A DNA stretch of 64,000 bases from Caballeronia megalochromosomata (GTDB lineage Bacteria; Pseudomonadota; Gammaproteobacteria; Burkholderiales; Burkholderiaceae): the NCBI GenBank assembly GCA_001580565.1, contig LRBF01000279.1, positions 62,001 through 126,000 on the forward strand, written 5' to 3'. The notes beneath the pieces were generated by a model that worked only from the letters and a program-made list of their open reading frames with translations, did not search any database and was not told the DNA's origin. This document shows positions 18,321 to 28,002 of the stretch, one piece after another. Each line of letters opens with the position of its first letter. The first letter of the stretch is position 1. The position numbers were made by a program, and so were the translations under genes.

Positions 18321-18389
18321 TGCAGCGTCCTGATTGGCTTCGTCGAGATATGCCGAAGACGTCGAGTGCTCCGGCTCGAACTCACAGCG

Positions 18390-18758
18390 CTACTTCCTTC
18401 GCTGTTGGCTCATGAGCTTTACGATGTCGGTCGTCGGCCCGGTCGTCATGAGGCGAGGGATGTCGTCGACGTGAACCCAGCGACACTTGGATATTTCATT
18501 ACTCGGGCGCGCTTTGGCGCGGCTTGGGATTTCGCAGGCGAATACATGATGGTGCTTCTGCTTGCCACGAAAGTCGAAGAGATACTTGGCGGACTTCCCG
18601 GATAGCCGCGTTTCTTCCTTAAGTTCCCGAAGCGCGGCGTCCGAGCGATGTTCTCCACGCTTGAGGATTCCACCCGGCAAAGCCCACTTTGATTCACTAC
18701 GAGCGACCAGAAGGATTCGCTTGCCTCTGCGACAGACCACGGTGGCGCGTTTCTTCAA
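18390..18758 (-). CDS. NUDIX hydrolase
   Basis: A 122-residue protein with a complete Nudix box, GGILKRGEHRSDAALRELKEETRL (G-x5-E-x7-R-E-L-x-E-E), at about residues 28-52. The N-terminus, MKKRATVVCRRGKRILLVARSESKWALPGG, is the usual first beta strands. It should hydrolyse a nucleoside diphosphate linked to another group. The protein is short, at the lower limit of the family, and gives no clue to its substrate. It converges on the DUF1488-like gene. Confidence 0.88.
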   Translation of the reverse strand: MKKRATVVCRRGKRILLVARSESKWALPGGILKRGEHRSDAALRELKEETRLSGKSAKYLFDFRGKQKHHHVFACEIPSRAKARPSNEISKCRWVHVDDIPRLMTTGPTTDIVKLMSQQRRK

Positions 18759-19002
18759 AACGAACTCCCACGTATGTTCCAGGAATTTTCGAGGCGCGCT
18801 GATGCTCCAGCGTATCGGGCGGTACTTGGTTAGCCAGGCATGCTAATACAGAACAGCAGAAGCCCGGTAATGTGGCGAAGCAAGGGAGGCGTACGCGCCA
18901 CACTTAAAATGTGCTTCATCAAACCGTCACAAAGATCGTGGCGCTCGACGACGAGTATGGTAAGGTCTGGCGAAACATATTTTTGTCCCACGCGAGGCTC
19001 CA

Positions 19003-19914
19003 ATGGACATGGATGGTGAGTGGCCTTTGCCACGGCCAAACACGCTCTTCAAAATCGACCGGCGGCCAGTCGGTTTATCACTCTCAAAAACGAACTCTGT
19101 CGCCAGCACCTTCTCGTCACTGGCGACGCCGGTAGTGGCCGAGGCAGTGCGAAGGGCGAAAGAGCTCTCCACACACAGCGATGCCGAGGGGTTTCATCAG
19201 CTTCGCGTTGCCTTCAGAAAACTTCGTGCTTTGTATTGGGCCTACGCCCCCTATCTCGGAGAGGAAGCGACTGCGCAAGCCACCGAAGAATTCAAGCGTC
19301 TTGCTGCGCTCGCAGGGGGAACGCGTGATTGGGACATCGCAGGCGATCTGCTGAGAACCGCCCAAGAGTCACGCGCATCGATCGCGCTGCTCGTGGCGGC
19401 GGCGCGCGAGAAACGCGCACAGGCGGTGGTGCATAGCCAGACGATGATCAAAAGCGACGATGTCGAGGCGTTCTTGAACGATGCCTTGCTTCGCGCGCAA
19501 ACTACACTGCAGTCGCGTTGCGACGATCTTCCTATTGGCGCGTTCGCCGAGGAGCGCGTTCGCCTTGCTCAGCGCGCACTTCGAAAGCGCAGCCGGCGCG
19601 CAGCACGCAGCGAGACCTCCCATGAGGAAAGTCTCCACGATGTTCGAAAGGCGGGCAAAAAGCTGCGGTATCTGCTCGAGTTTTTTCAGCCCGTTATAAA
19701 AGGCGGGCACAGTCGCACGATCAAGGATCTGACGTCCGTGCAAAACAAGCTCGGACAGTTCAACGACATTGCTGCAAGTGAAGCCCTGATTCGGAGCGCG
19801 TCTTTCGGTGAGGTCCCGCCTGAGGTCGTGCTGGAATCCTTGCAATGGCTCGAAAAGCAGAAGTGTCGACGAATGCGTGCAGCGTCGCGGCGGGTTCGAG
19901 CCATTGCGAGTTGA
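19003..19914 (+). CDS. CHAD domain protein
   Basis: A 303-residue, all-helical, basic protein with the conserved histidine alpha-helical domain. The hallmark helices are visible: EGFHQLRVAFRKLRALYWAYAPYLG, the paired motif SLHDVRKAGKKLRYLLEFF, and LTSVQNKLGQFNDIAASEALI. CHAD proteins bind polyphosphate through histidine and basic residues and are associated with polyphosphate granules in Ralstonia eutropha. It has no CYTH partner domain, unlike the second CHAD protein at 22051-23595. A GAGG site lies about 8 bases before the ATG. Confidence 0.85.
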   Translation: MDMDGEWPLPRPNTLFKIDRRPVGLSLSKTNSVASTFSSLATPVVAEAVRRAKELSTHSDAEGFHQLRVAFRKLRALYWAYAPYLGEEATAQATEEFKRLAALAGGTRDWDIAGDLLRTAQESRASIALLVAAAREKRAQAVVHSQTMIKSDDVEAFLNDALLRAQTTLQSRCDDLPIGAFAEERVRLAQRALRKRSRRAARSETSHEESLHDVRKAGKKLRYLLEFFQPVIKGGHSRTIKDLTSVQNKLGQFNDIAASEALIRSASFGEVPPEVVLESLQWLEKQKCRRMRAASRRVRAIAS

Positions 19915-19962
19915 GCCCGGGGCGTCGCAAAGTTGTTTGCGTGGGCTGGCAACCGGGTGCGG

Positions 19963-21441
19963 TTATGGTGACTGCACCTGTACCGGCGCTCCAGGTTTGC
20001 CGGACTCCTGCGGGGCGACCACGAGATAGCGGCGCTTGTCAGCGGCATAGCCCATTCCGGGTGTGATCAGTTGGCGAATCTGCCCGAGTGCATTGACGAT
20101 TGCCGAGCCGGCCGGATTGGACATGAAGTTAGCGAGCACTTGCAGGTCGCCCGTGCCATCGGGGTTATCGGCAAGACCTAATACGTAGGGCCGCTTCGGT
20201 TGCAGACCCGTGACAGCGGCCTGGAGAACCTCCACGAGCCCCTGGTCGAACAATGCGACGGTCGTGGGTGCATCGGCGGCATTCGCCGGCTTGCCTGATC
20301 CGACCGGCACCATTGCAAGATGGGCGCTCTGACCAGCCACGCCCAGCGTCTGCAGGTTCTGCGTAGCATCGCCTTCCGGGACCGCATTGGGCACATAGGT
20401 GACGGCCTGCGGCGCCTGCCCAATGGGCACGGTTGCGATAACCGTGTTGGTCAATGTATCGATCGCGGTCATCGCATCGGCGTTCTCGAGGCCGACATAG
20501 ATGCGGCTGCCGTCCCCCGATGGCCACAGCCCATGCGGCAAGTTGCCGACCGGTATCGTCGCGACCTGCGAGAAGTCGTCTGTTCGAAACACCTTGATGA
20601 CATTCAGGCCCCCGACCGAGACGTACGCGAACGTGCCCTTGTCGTTATGCACGATGTTCACGTGATTCGTGATCGGGCCCGTGTCGAGCGTCCTGATCGG
20701 TGCGAACGGCGGCCTTGCATCGAACACCTCGACCTTGCCGGTGTCCTTGAGCGTGAACCAGACCTGCTTGCCGTCGGGCGTCGCCGTCAGGTCGGGACAA
20801 AAGGGGCTGGCCTGCTGGACCTTGCCGACGATCGTGTGATCGGCCACGGACACTACCTCGGTCTCCGGGTTGAACGACGAGCAGACATAGCCGTATTTCC
20901 CATCCGGTGAGAATATCTGCATGCCGGGGCCAGCCGGGACGGTAATGCGTGTTTTCTCCTCGTACGTCTTTCCGTCGAGCACCGCGACGTAGTTTTCACC
21001 TCGCACGGTGACCCAGACTTCCTTTCCATCCGGAGTGAAGAAGGCTTCGTGAGGCGAGCGGCCGACGTAGGTGACATGCTTGACGGCGTTAGTCTGAGTG
21101 TCGATGAACGAGACCGAGTTCGATCCGATCGAGACAACCGCAAGCGTGTGATGATCCGGTGAATAACCCATGCCGTGCACGAGCAATTGACCCTTGTACA
21201 ACGGACTGAAATTGCCAGGCGAGGGATCGCCGAGGCGAATCAGGCCGATCAGTTTGTTGTCCGCCGGGTCGATCACCGACACCGTGTTCGAAAACTGCTC
21301 AGCCGCGTACACGCGATCGTGGTGGCTTACCGGAATGTCGGGATCGGATTGCGATCCCGGGGCCTGCCCAGCCCATGCGAATTGCGCTGCCACCAGCATG
21401 GCTGCGGACAATGCCAGGGTGTTTGTCGATCGGAGGTTCAT
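19963..21441 (-). CDS. Exported YncE-like beta-propeller protein
   Basis: A 492-residue protein with a Sec signal (cleavage near AQFAWA-GQ). It is built of repeated blades of the YVTN/YncE type: NTVSVIDPADNKLIGLI, NSVSFIDTQTNAVKHVTYVG, NYVAVLDGKTYEEKTRI, DAMTAIDTLTNTVIATVPIG. A seven-bladed propeller is expected, followed by a C-terminal region without blades (about 380-492). Its ATG overlaps the stop of the upstream DUF305 gene, so the two are coupled. YncE proteins bind DNA or surface ligands in some bacteria; the ligand here is unknown. Confidence 0.82.
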   Translation of the reverse strand: MNLRSTNTLALSAAMLVAAQFAWAGQAPGSQSDPDIPVSHHDRVYAAEQFSNTVSVIDPADNKLIGLIRLGDPSPGNFSPLYKGQLLVHGMGYSPDHHTLAVVSIGSNSVSFIDTQTNAVKHVTYVGRSPHEAFFTPDGKEVWVTVRGENYVAVLDGKTYEEKTRITVPAGPGMQIFSPDGKYGYVCSSFNPETEVVSVADHTIVGKVQQASPFCPDLTATPDGKQVWFTLKDTGKVEVFDARPPFAPIRTLDTGPITNHVNIVHNDKGTFAYVSVGGLNVIKVFRTDDFSQVATIPVGNLPHGLWPSGDGSRIYVGLENADAMTAIDTLTNTVIATVPIGQAPQAVTYVPNAVPEGDATQNLQTLGVAGQSAHLAMVPVGSGKPANAADAPTTVALFDQGLVEVLQAAVTGLQPKRPYVLGLADNPDGTGDLQVLANFMSNPAGSAIVNALGQIRQLITPGMGYAADKRRYLVVAPQESGKPGAPVQVQSP

Positions 21442-21917
21442 CGTTGCTCCTCTTGCGTGGCGTTCGGCATGATCGATTGCATGCCGTGATCGGGCGTCCT
21501 GTGAACAGGGGCGGCGGGTACAGGAGCGGGAGCAGGCGGCGGCAATGATTGTCCGAGTGCCACGCGCATGGCGACGATTTCCTGTTGTTGCTCGACAATG
21601 ATCTCTTGCGCGATTCGACGTAGCTGTTCGTTGTGACCGTAACGCAGTTCGGCCTGCGCCATGTCTATGGCACCTTGATGGTGAGGCACCATCATTTCGA
21701 CGAAATCGCGATCGACGTCGCCTGTCGGTGTCGTGGACATGCCGTTCATCATTCTTGTCATGGCGGCATTGTTCTCCGCGAGGAAGGCGGATTCGTTAGA
21801 TGTAGCCTCGGACTGTAAGCCGGCGGCGAAAGCGGGTGAGTCGCAAAGCGCTGAGATCGCCAGGGCAATAATGACGCTCACGATCCTCGGCAGACTACGG
21901 GGACTTGGGGTACGCAC
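21438..21917 (-). CDS. DUF305 domain exported protein
   Basis: A 159-residue protein with a signal peptide (cleavage near SPAFA-AG) and a DUF305 four-helix domain. The hallmark is EMMVPHHQGAIDMAQAELRYG with the His-His pair, plus the second helix EQLRRIAQEIIVEQQQEIVAMRVALG. It ends in a proline-rich tail. DUF305 proteins are periplasmic, ferritin-like in helix pattern and often linked with copper or other metal handling. It is the first gene of a two-gene operon with the beta-propeller protein. Confidence 0.85.
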   Translation of the reverse strand: MRTPSPRSLPRIVSVIIALAISALCDSPAFAAGLQSEATSNESAFLAENNAAMTRMMNGMSTTPTGDVDRDFVEMMVPHHQGAIDMAQAELRYGHNEQLRRIAQEIIVEQQQEIVAMRVALGQSLPPPAPAPVPAAPVHRTPDHGMQSIMPNATQEEQR

Positions 21918-22050
21918 GACGGTTCTCCCGTTGATCCAAACAGGTGTTTCATTGGAGCGAACCCGTCAGATGCGAAGTTATTCCGTATCTCACGTAGATT
22001 TCGTTAGATGCGGGTTCGAAGCACGCCTGGGACCATGGAATCGCCTGTCC

Positions 22051-23595
22051 CTATCGCTTGCGCACCGAAGGCGGCGAGAGCCGTTTGAACTTGTTCCACA
22101 GCACCTTGAGCGCATCGTGATCCTCCGCTGCGCGCGATGCGAAATAGCCGCGTGCGAAGCCGGCGCCCGATGCCGCTTCGGGCTGCGCCGCACCTAGCGA
22201 TCTCAGTAAGCCGTCCGCAACGACGATATCGTTACGCCAGCCAAGGTCGTCCTGAAGCTTGCTGAGGGCCTTGATGTAGGGCTTGACGTCGCGATCGCAA
22301 AACAACGACGCGAAGAACTCGGTGGCATATCGGAGTTTCTTCGCTGCGATTCGCGCGCGATGTCGACTCTCGTCGTCCAGTTCCGCCAGGCCTCGTCCGC
22401 GCTTGAGCAGCTTCTTATGACGGCGCGACAGCGTCGCGTTGGCGAATTTCGAAACGGGCTTTTCGCATGCCGCGCGCGCCGCCTCGATCTGACCGTTGCG
22501 CCATCCCATCGACTCGATCCAGAGTGTGAGTTGCAACACGAGACGGGTATAACGTACTGAATCGACCGCCGCGGCTGCCAATTTGCGATTTTGAACGGCG
22601 CGTTCTTTTGCCGCGTGCCGAGTTGCATTCACGTCGTCGCCGTCTTTCGCTGAAGCGAACGCCTGGTCCAGCGTTGCATCTGCCAACACTTCCCAATCCC
22701 GGGCGCCGCCAAGCTCACCGGCAATCCACCTCAGTTCTTCGTTCAGACCGGCAGGGGCGGCGATCACATCCGCAAACATGTCGAGTGCGGAGCGTAGCCT
22801 GCGAAGCCCGACCCGCATCTGATGCACGCTGGAAGGATCATGTCCCGACACGACACCGCGCTCGTTGCCGTGAATCTGCGCGAGGCAGTTCCTTGCGACG
22901 TACTGAAATGCTTCCTCGACGGTGTAACGTTTCCTGAGCTTGAGCGGCGCTGCACGTACCGGCAATCGATGTTCCTGCACGAGCAGTTCATATCCGCGAT
23001 CGCCCTTGCTCACATAATCGATGCGAAGCGGCACCGACTCCAGAAGAGCGAGTGCCAACTCATAGAGCCGCTCGGGGGCACCGCTCTTGAGTTCCATCTC
23101 CACGCCATGGATGGGAGTCGAAGCCGCCTCCGTCTCGATCACGCCGTCGTCGACGGCAAGCTCAACCTCGGTGTCCTCTGAAAGGCGGAGCGTTGCGGTC
23201 GTACGCTTGACCCTGGTGACAAACAGGGGCCGGAGTTGTGATTCGGGCCCAGCGGCCTGCAAGAGTTTCGAGCTTTTCTTGCTCTCGGGAAGGAGTTCTT
23301 GCAACGATTTCAGGTCTGGCGAATCGCCCTGCACCGGGCCTTCAAATTCGTCCCGCTCGAAAAAACCCGCCGTGACCGTGCCATCGAGCTTGAGCGTCTG
23401 CACCCGCCTGGCGCCCGCCACACGGACCCGTAATGAGGCGCCGGACTTGTGCAACTGGAGATCCGGGGTATCGAAATAGGTGCTGGTGAGTTCGACGGTC
23501 GTCGTCGGGTCGGACAAAAGACGACCGATCGCCGGAGCGTGTAGCACCCGGCTTGCTTTGCCTGTCGGGACCTGCAGCTTGAGTTCGCATTCCAT
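22051..23595 (-). CDS. CYTH and CHAD domain protein (inorganic triphosphatase-like)
   Basis: A 514-residue fusion. The N-terminal CYTH domain (about 1-200) opens with the E-x-E-x-K signature (MECELKLQV, Glu2-Glu4-Lys6) and continues with STYFDTPDLQLHKSGASLRVR, as in triphosphate tunnel enzymes. The C-terminal CHAD domain (about 225-500) has DPSSVHQMRVGLRRLRSALDMF and HRARIAAKKLRYATEFFASLF. The start at 23595 has a GGAGGG site; an ATG four codons earlier lies inside it. CYTH-CHAD proteins hydrolyse inorganic triphosphate and bind polyphosphate. It is divergent from glycogen phosphorylase and lies about 2 kb from the stand-alone CHAD gene. Confidence 0.9.
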   Translation of the reverse strand: MECELKLQVPTGKASRVLHAPAIGRLLSDPTTTVELTSTYFDTPDLQLHKSGASLRVRVAGARRVQTLKLDGTVTAGFFERDEFEGPVQGDSPDLKSLQELLPESKKSSKLLQAAGPESQLRPLFVTRVKRTTATLRLSEDTEVELAVDDGVIETEAASTPIHGVEMELKSGAPERLYELALALLESVPLRIDYVSKGDRGYELLVQEHRLPVRAAPLKLRKRYTVEEAFQYVARNCLAQIHGNERGVVSGHDPSSVHQMRVGLRRLRSALDMFADVIAAPAGLNEELRWIAGELGGARDWEVLADATLDQAFASAKDGDDVNATRHAAKERAVQNRKLAAAAVDSVRYTRLVLQLTLWIESMGWRNGQIEAARAACEKPVSKFANATLSRRHKKLLKRGRGLAELDDESRHRARIAAKKLRYATEFFASLFCDRDVKPYIKALSKLQDDLGWRNDIVVADGLLRSLGAAQPEAASGAGFARGYFASRAAEDHDALKVLWNKFKRLSPPSVRKR

Positions 23596-24041
23596 GACTC
23601 CCTCCATCGATCGCCACGCCGGGAAGCGTTGCTCGTTTGACCAGCAACAAACGTACTAAGCTGCGCGGTTCGATCAACCATGGCGATCGCATACCGCCAG
23701 TTTCGCGCAAAGACAACACGTCCATCGCGAAACCGTGGTGCATTGCAACACGCCCTTCGTTTGCGCCTCGCATGAAAACGCAATCTGTGATCGCCGTCGC
23801 GCGCGTCGACGCTCGCGAGATTTCCGCTCGATTCCCAGCCAACGCGTCGCGACTCTGTCAACCGCTGGACACACTACCGGAACATGCTTGCGAAGCCTAT
23901 GACGGGATCTCGAAGTGTCGCCCGCCTTGGCAAACCTGGCCATCTTGACGCGAATTCAATACCGACCGTGCGGAATTGCTGTCGCGGCGCGGCCAGTCCG
24001 AGCAAGCAGCAAGGTGAGCAGCGAAAAAGCGAGGATAGTTC
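23596..24041. other. Divergent promoter region, no gene seen
   Basis: About 446 bases between the divergent CYTH-CHAD and glycogen phosphorylase genes. It must contain both promoters. Open frames on both strands have no ribosome site and no protein pattern. No clear dyad or repeat was found. Confidence 0.55.
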
Positions 24042-26543
24042 ATGGACGACACGCCCACGATAAGTTTGCCGACCGCCGCCGAACCCGCGCGCAGTGGCCT
24101 CGGTGTCGAAGCGCTTCGGCGCGACATCGTCGATAACCTGATCTGTCTTCAGGCGCGCTATCCGGAGATCGCGACGCCGCACGACTGGTACATGGCGCTT
24201 GCCTACGCCGTCCGCGACCGGATGATGACGCGCAGGGTGGCGACCACGCACACCTATGTGGCGCGTGACGCGAAGGTCGCGTGCTATTTCTCCGCCGAGT
24301 TTCTGATCGGACCTCAACTCGGGAACAATCTGATCAACCTCGGCATCGAACGCAACGCACGCGAGGCGTTGCAGACGCTGGGTCTCGACCTCGATACGCT
24401 CCTTTCGATCGAGGAAGAACCGGGCCTCGGCAACGGCGGCCTCGGACGTCTCGCCGCGTGCTATCTCGACTCGCTTTCGACGCTTGAAATTCCGGCCATC
24501 GGCTACGGCATCCGTTATGAGTTCGGCATCTTCGATCAGGAGATTCGCGACGGCTGGCAAGTGGAAGTCACCGACAAATGGCTGCAGAAGGGCAACCCGT
24601 GGGAGATCCTGCGCCCGGACGTTGCCTTCTACGTGAACTTCGGCGGCCGCACGGAGAGCGGGACCGATGATCAAGGGCGGTTCCGCGTGCGCTGGATTCC
24701 GGCGAATACGGTCAAGGGTGTGGCCTGCGACACGCCGATTCCCGGTTTCCATGTCAACACGTGCAACAGCCTGAGGCTGTGGAAGAGCGAGGCCGTCGAG
24801 TCCTTCGATCTTCAGGACTTCAACGCGGGCGATTACTACGAAGCCGTGCACGAAAAGGTGCAGTCCGAGACCTTGTCGAAGGTGCTCTATCCGAACGATG
24901 AGCCGGAAGCCGGCAAGCGATTGCGGCTCGCGCAGCAATACTTCTTTGTGTCGTGTTCGTTGCAGGATATGTTGCGATTACTAGCGCTCAAGGGCGAGCC
25001 GCTGAGCCGGCTGCCCGACATGTTCACTGCGCAAATGAACGATACCCATCCGTCGATTGCGGTCGCTGAATTGATGCGCCTGCTACTGGACGAACGGCAG
25101 GTGCCATGGGATGCGGCATGGGACATCACACGTCGCACGCTCGCCTACACGAATCACACACTATTGCCGGAAGCGTTGGAGACATGGGGGCTGCCGCTCT
25201 TTCAAAGTCTGCTGCCGCGACCGCTGGAAATCATCTACGAGATCAATGGCCGCTTCCTGGACGAAGTCAGGCAGCGATACCCGGGCGACGATGCGCGCAT
25301 CGCCCGCATGTCGTTGATCGACGAGAGCGGTGCGAAGCGCATCCGCATGGCGCATCTGGCGACAGTCGGCAGTCACGCGGTCAACGGCGTCGCCGCGCTG
25401 CATTCGAAGCTGCTCGAAGAGACCGTGCTGCGTGATTTCGCCGAGCTATGGCCTCGGCGCTTTCACAACGTGACGAACGGCGTCACGCCGCGGCGCTTCC
25501 TGATGCTCAGCAATCCAGGCCTTGCGTCCCTGCTCGACGAGATGCTCGGTGAAGGCTGGCGGACCGATCTCGGCAGGCTGCGCGGGCTGGATAAACACGC
25601 TGACGACGTTGCGTTTCAGGCGCGCTGGCGCCGCGTGAAGCAGGCAAACAAGGAGACGCTCGCCGCACAGATCAAATCCGCGACGGGTATCGTCGTCGAT
25701 CCGTCGGCGCTATTCGACATTCAGGTCAAGCGGATTCACGAGTACAAGCGGCAACATCTGAACGCGCTCTACATCGTGACGCTCTATCAGCGCTTGCGTC
25801 GCAATCCGCAACTCGCGCTGACGCCGCGCTGTTTCGTGTTCGGTGGCAAGGCCGCGCCCGGCTATGCGATGGCCAAGCTCATCATCCGCCTCATCAACGG
25901 GATCGCCGAAGTCGTCAACGACGATCCCGTCGTGAACGGACGTCTGAAGGTGGTGTTCTTTCCCGACTTCAACGTGAAAAATGCGCATTTCATCTATCCG
26001 GCCGCCGACCTGTCCGAACAGATTTCGACCGCCGGCAAAGAAGCATCGGGCACCGGGAACATGAAGTTCATGATGAACGGGGCGCTGACCATCGGCACAC
26101 TGGATGGCGCCAACATCGAAATCCGCGAGGAAGTCGGCGACGACAACTTCTTCCTGTTCGGCCTGAGCGCGGACGAAGTGGAGCGCGTCAGGCGCGACGG
26201 CTATCGCCCGGCCGAACGCGTGAGCGCAAATCAGGAACTGCATGAGGTATTGGAGGTGATCGCGAGCGGCCACTTTTCTCGTGGAGACCGCGAAGTGTTT
26301 CGTCCGCTGGTCGATAACCTGCTGCACGCGGATCCGTTTCTCGTATTGGCCGACTACGCGTCCTACGTCGCGCGACAGGAAGACGTCAGTGCGGCCTGGC
26401 AGGATGCGCGGGCCTGGACGCGCATGTCGATATTGAACACCGCGTATTCGGGCAAGTTCTCATCAGACCGGGCGATCCGTGAATACTGCGAGCAAATCTG
26501 GAAAATCGGGCCCGTGCGGATCGCGCTCGAGCGACAAGGCTAG
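24042..26543 (+). CDS. glgP: Glycogen/starch/alpha-glucan phosphorylase
   Basis: An 833-residue GT35 phosphorylase, the normal family length. Key blocks are LGNGGLGRLAACYLDSLSTL near residue 130, MNDTHPSIAVAELMRLL, VKRIHEYKRQHLNAL, and the pyridoxal-phosphate site EASGTGNMKFMMNGALTIG with Lys675 as the Schiff-base lysine. It releases glucose-1-phosphate from alpha-1,4-glucan ends in the cytoplasm. It is a single gene divergent from the CYTH-CHAD gene and convergent with the sigma-54 activator. Together with the glucoamylase it indicates active glycogen turnover, though no synthesis genes are in the window. Confidence 0.95.
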   Translation: MDDTPTISLPTAAEPARSGLGVEALRRDIVDNLICLQARYPEIATPHDWYMALAYAVRDRMMTRRVATTHTYVARDAKVACYFSAEFLIGPQLGNNLINLGIERNAREALQTLGLDLDTLLSIEEEPGLGNGGLGRLAACYLDSLSTLEIPAIGYGIRYEFGIFDQEIRDGWQVEVTDKWLQKGNPWEILRPDVAFYVNFGGRTESGTDDQGRFRVRWIPANTVKGVACDTPIPGFHVNTCNSLRLWKSEAVESFDLQDFNAGDYYEAVHEKVQSETLSKVLYPNDEPEAGKRLRLAQQYFFVSCSLQDMLRLLALKGEPLSRLPDMFTAQMNDTHPSIAVAELMRLLLDERQVPWDAAWDITRRTLAYTNHTLLPEALETWGLPLFQSLLPRPLEIIYEINGRFLDEVRQRYPGDDARIARMSLIDESGAKRIRMAHLATVGSHAVNGVAALHSKLLEETVLRDFAELWPRRFHNVTNGVTPRRFLMLSNPGLASLLDEMLGEGWRTDLGRLRGLDKHADDVAFQARWRRVKQANKETLAAQIKSATGIVVDPSALFDIQVKRIHEYKRQHLNALYIVTLYQRLRRNPQLALTPRCFVFGGKAAPGYAMAKLIIRLINGIAEVVNDDPVVNGRLKVVFFPDFNVKNAHFIYPAADLSEQISTAGKEASGTGNMKFMMNGALTIGTLDGANIEIREEVGDDNFFLFGLSADEVERVRRDGYRPAERVSANQELHEVLEVIASGHFSRGDREVFRPLVDNLLHADPFLVLADYASYVARQEDVSAAWQDARAWTRMSILNTAYSGKFSSDRAIREYCEQIWKIGPVRIALERQG

Positions 26544-26766
26544 GGACAGCGATTCATCGCGGCGAAGGAAGATAGTGGGTTCGCCGCTTTCGAAAGCAAG
26601 CACAATCGGCAGTGCCTTTTGCGCTGCCTTGCTTCGTTCTACGATCGTGTTGAAAGCCAGTCTAGCGCGCTCGGAGAACGAGGCGGAGCGCGGGTTTCCC
26701 GGCGCTGTGCCATCGAAGCCATTGCAGGCGCCGCGCGCCAGGGCGTGAATAGCAGCGCTGTGCGAG

Positions 26767-27795
26767 TCACTGCGCCGACATCCGCAGCGTTTCCCCGGTG
26801 ACAGCATGCTTCCTGATGAGTCGGCAGAACGCGCTGCGTTCCTTGCCCGCGAGGCGAGCGGCCGCGCTGATGTTTCCGCCCGTGCGCGACAGCACGTCGT
26901 GCAGGTAGGTCCGCTCGAACTGCGTGACTGCCGCGGCCTTCGCGCTCTTGAAGTCCTGCGGGCGCGCGTCCTGCCATTGCGTCTGCGCGAAGCGATGCCG
27001 GCTCGCATGCGTGAGCCGGATGAACGGTCCGCTGCCGAACACATACTCACGGTGAATCATGTTCTCCAGCTCGCGCACGTTGCCGGGCCACGCATAGCTT
27101 TGCAGAAAGGCGATGGTATCGCTGTGCAGTTCCTTGCGCGGCTGCTCGTAGCGCTCGGAGAGGCGTCGGCAGAATTCGCGCGCCAGCAGAACGGCGTCGC
27201 CGCCACGCTCTCGCAAACTCGGCAGGCGAATCGCGAGCACGTTCAGCCTGAAAAACAGATCGCTGCGGAAATTGCCCGTATGCGTGAGCGCCTCGACATC
27301 GGCGTTGCTCGACGCGATCACGCGAATGTTCGCGCGACGGTTCACCTTGCCGCCGACCATGCGGTAATGATGATCTTGCAGAAAGCGCAACAGCACGATC
27401 TGCGCCCGCGGGCTCATCGCCTCGATTTCGTCGAGCAGGAGCGAGCCGCCGTCCGCCTGCGCGACGAGTCCCGCCGACGCTTCCCGCGCATCGGTGAACG
27501 CGCCGCGCTCGTGCCCGTAGAGTTCGCTCTCGAGCAGATGATCGGGAATCGCGCCGCAGTTGATGGGAATGAAGGGTGCGTCGTGCCGCGCGCTCATGTA
27601 ATGGATCGCGCGTGCGGCCAGTTCCTTGCCGGTGCCCGTTTCGCCTTCGATCAGCACGGTGGCGCTGCACTGCGCGGACTTGCGGATGAGTTCCATCGCG
27701 TGCAGGAACGCCGGCGACTGGCCGATCAGCTTGCCGCCGTCGGATCTTTGTTCAGGGTCGCGCGCGGGAGAACCAGGACGAGTCGACTGCCTCAT
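26767..27795 (-). CDS. Sigma-54-dependent activator without a sensory domain
   Basis: A 342-residue bacterial enhancer-binding protein. Residues 1-20 are short and charged, so there is no receiver, GAF or PAS domain. The AAA+ domain follows directly, with Walker A GETGTGKE (51-58), the sigma-54 contact loop as GAFTDA (98-103) in place of GAFTGA, Walker B LLLDEIE (119-125), and an arginine region FRSDLFFRLNVL. The C-terminus is a Fis-type helix-turn-helix (NISAAARLAGKERSAFCRLIRKH). It is the first gene downstream of the 20-gene eCIS operon on the same strand, 207 bases beyond it. A sigma-54-type promoter lies ahead of that operon, so it is the obvious activator candidate. That is inference from position and motif. 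Confidence 0.9.
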   Translation of the reverse strand: MRQSTRPGSPARDPEQRSDGGKLIGQSPAFLHAMELIRKSAQCSATVLIEGETGTGKELAARAIHYMSARHDAPFIPINCGAIPDHLLESELYGHERGAFTDAREASAGLVAQADGGSLLLDEIEAMSPRAQIVLLRFLQDHHYRMVGGKVNRRANIRVIASSNADVEALTHTGNFRSDLFFRLNVLAIRLPSLRERGGDAVLLAREFCRRLSERYEQPRKELHSDTIAFLQSYAWPGNVRELENMIHREYVFGSGPFIRLTHASRHRFAQTQWQDARPQDFKSAKAAAVTQFERTYLHDVLSRTGGNISAAARLAGKERSAFCRLIRKHAVTGETLRMSAQ

Positions 27796-28002
27796 GAGCG
27801 AACCTCGCGATTCCCGGCCGCATGGCTTACCGCTCCATGTGCTGGCCGTCAGGCAGTTGACTCGATGACGCGAGCCTTCACTCGCGCCGTTCCTGTTGGC
27901 CAGTATATAAAAGTCTGTAAGAAAATGTAGGGCTTCAGGTTATTCAAAGTTCTTGTCCTTCGCGGCGTCGGGAGCGTTTTGTTCTCGTCAATAGCGCGGC
28001 GT

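Noticed and set aside
27869..27886. Terminator of the eCIS operon
   Set aside because: A CGCGAG / CTCGCG hairpin with a 6-base loop lies about 117 bases past the operon, but it has no T-run and short arms. Read-through into the activator gene stays possible.
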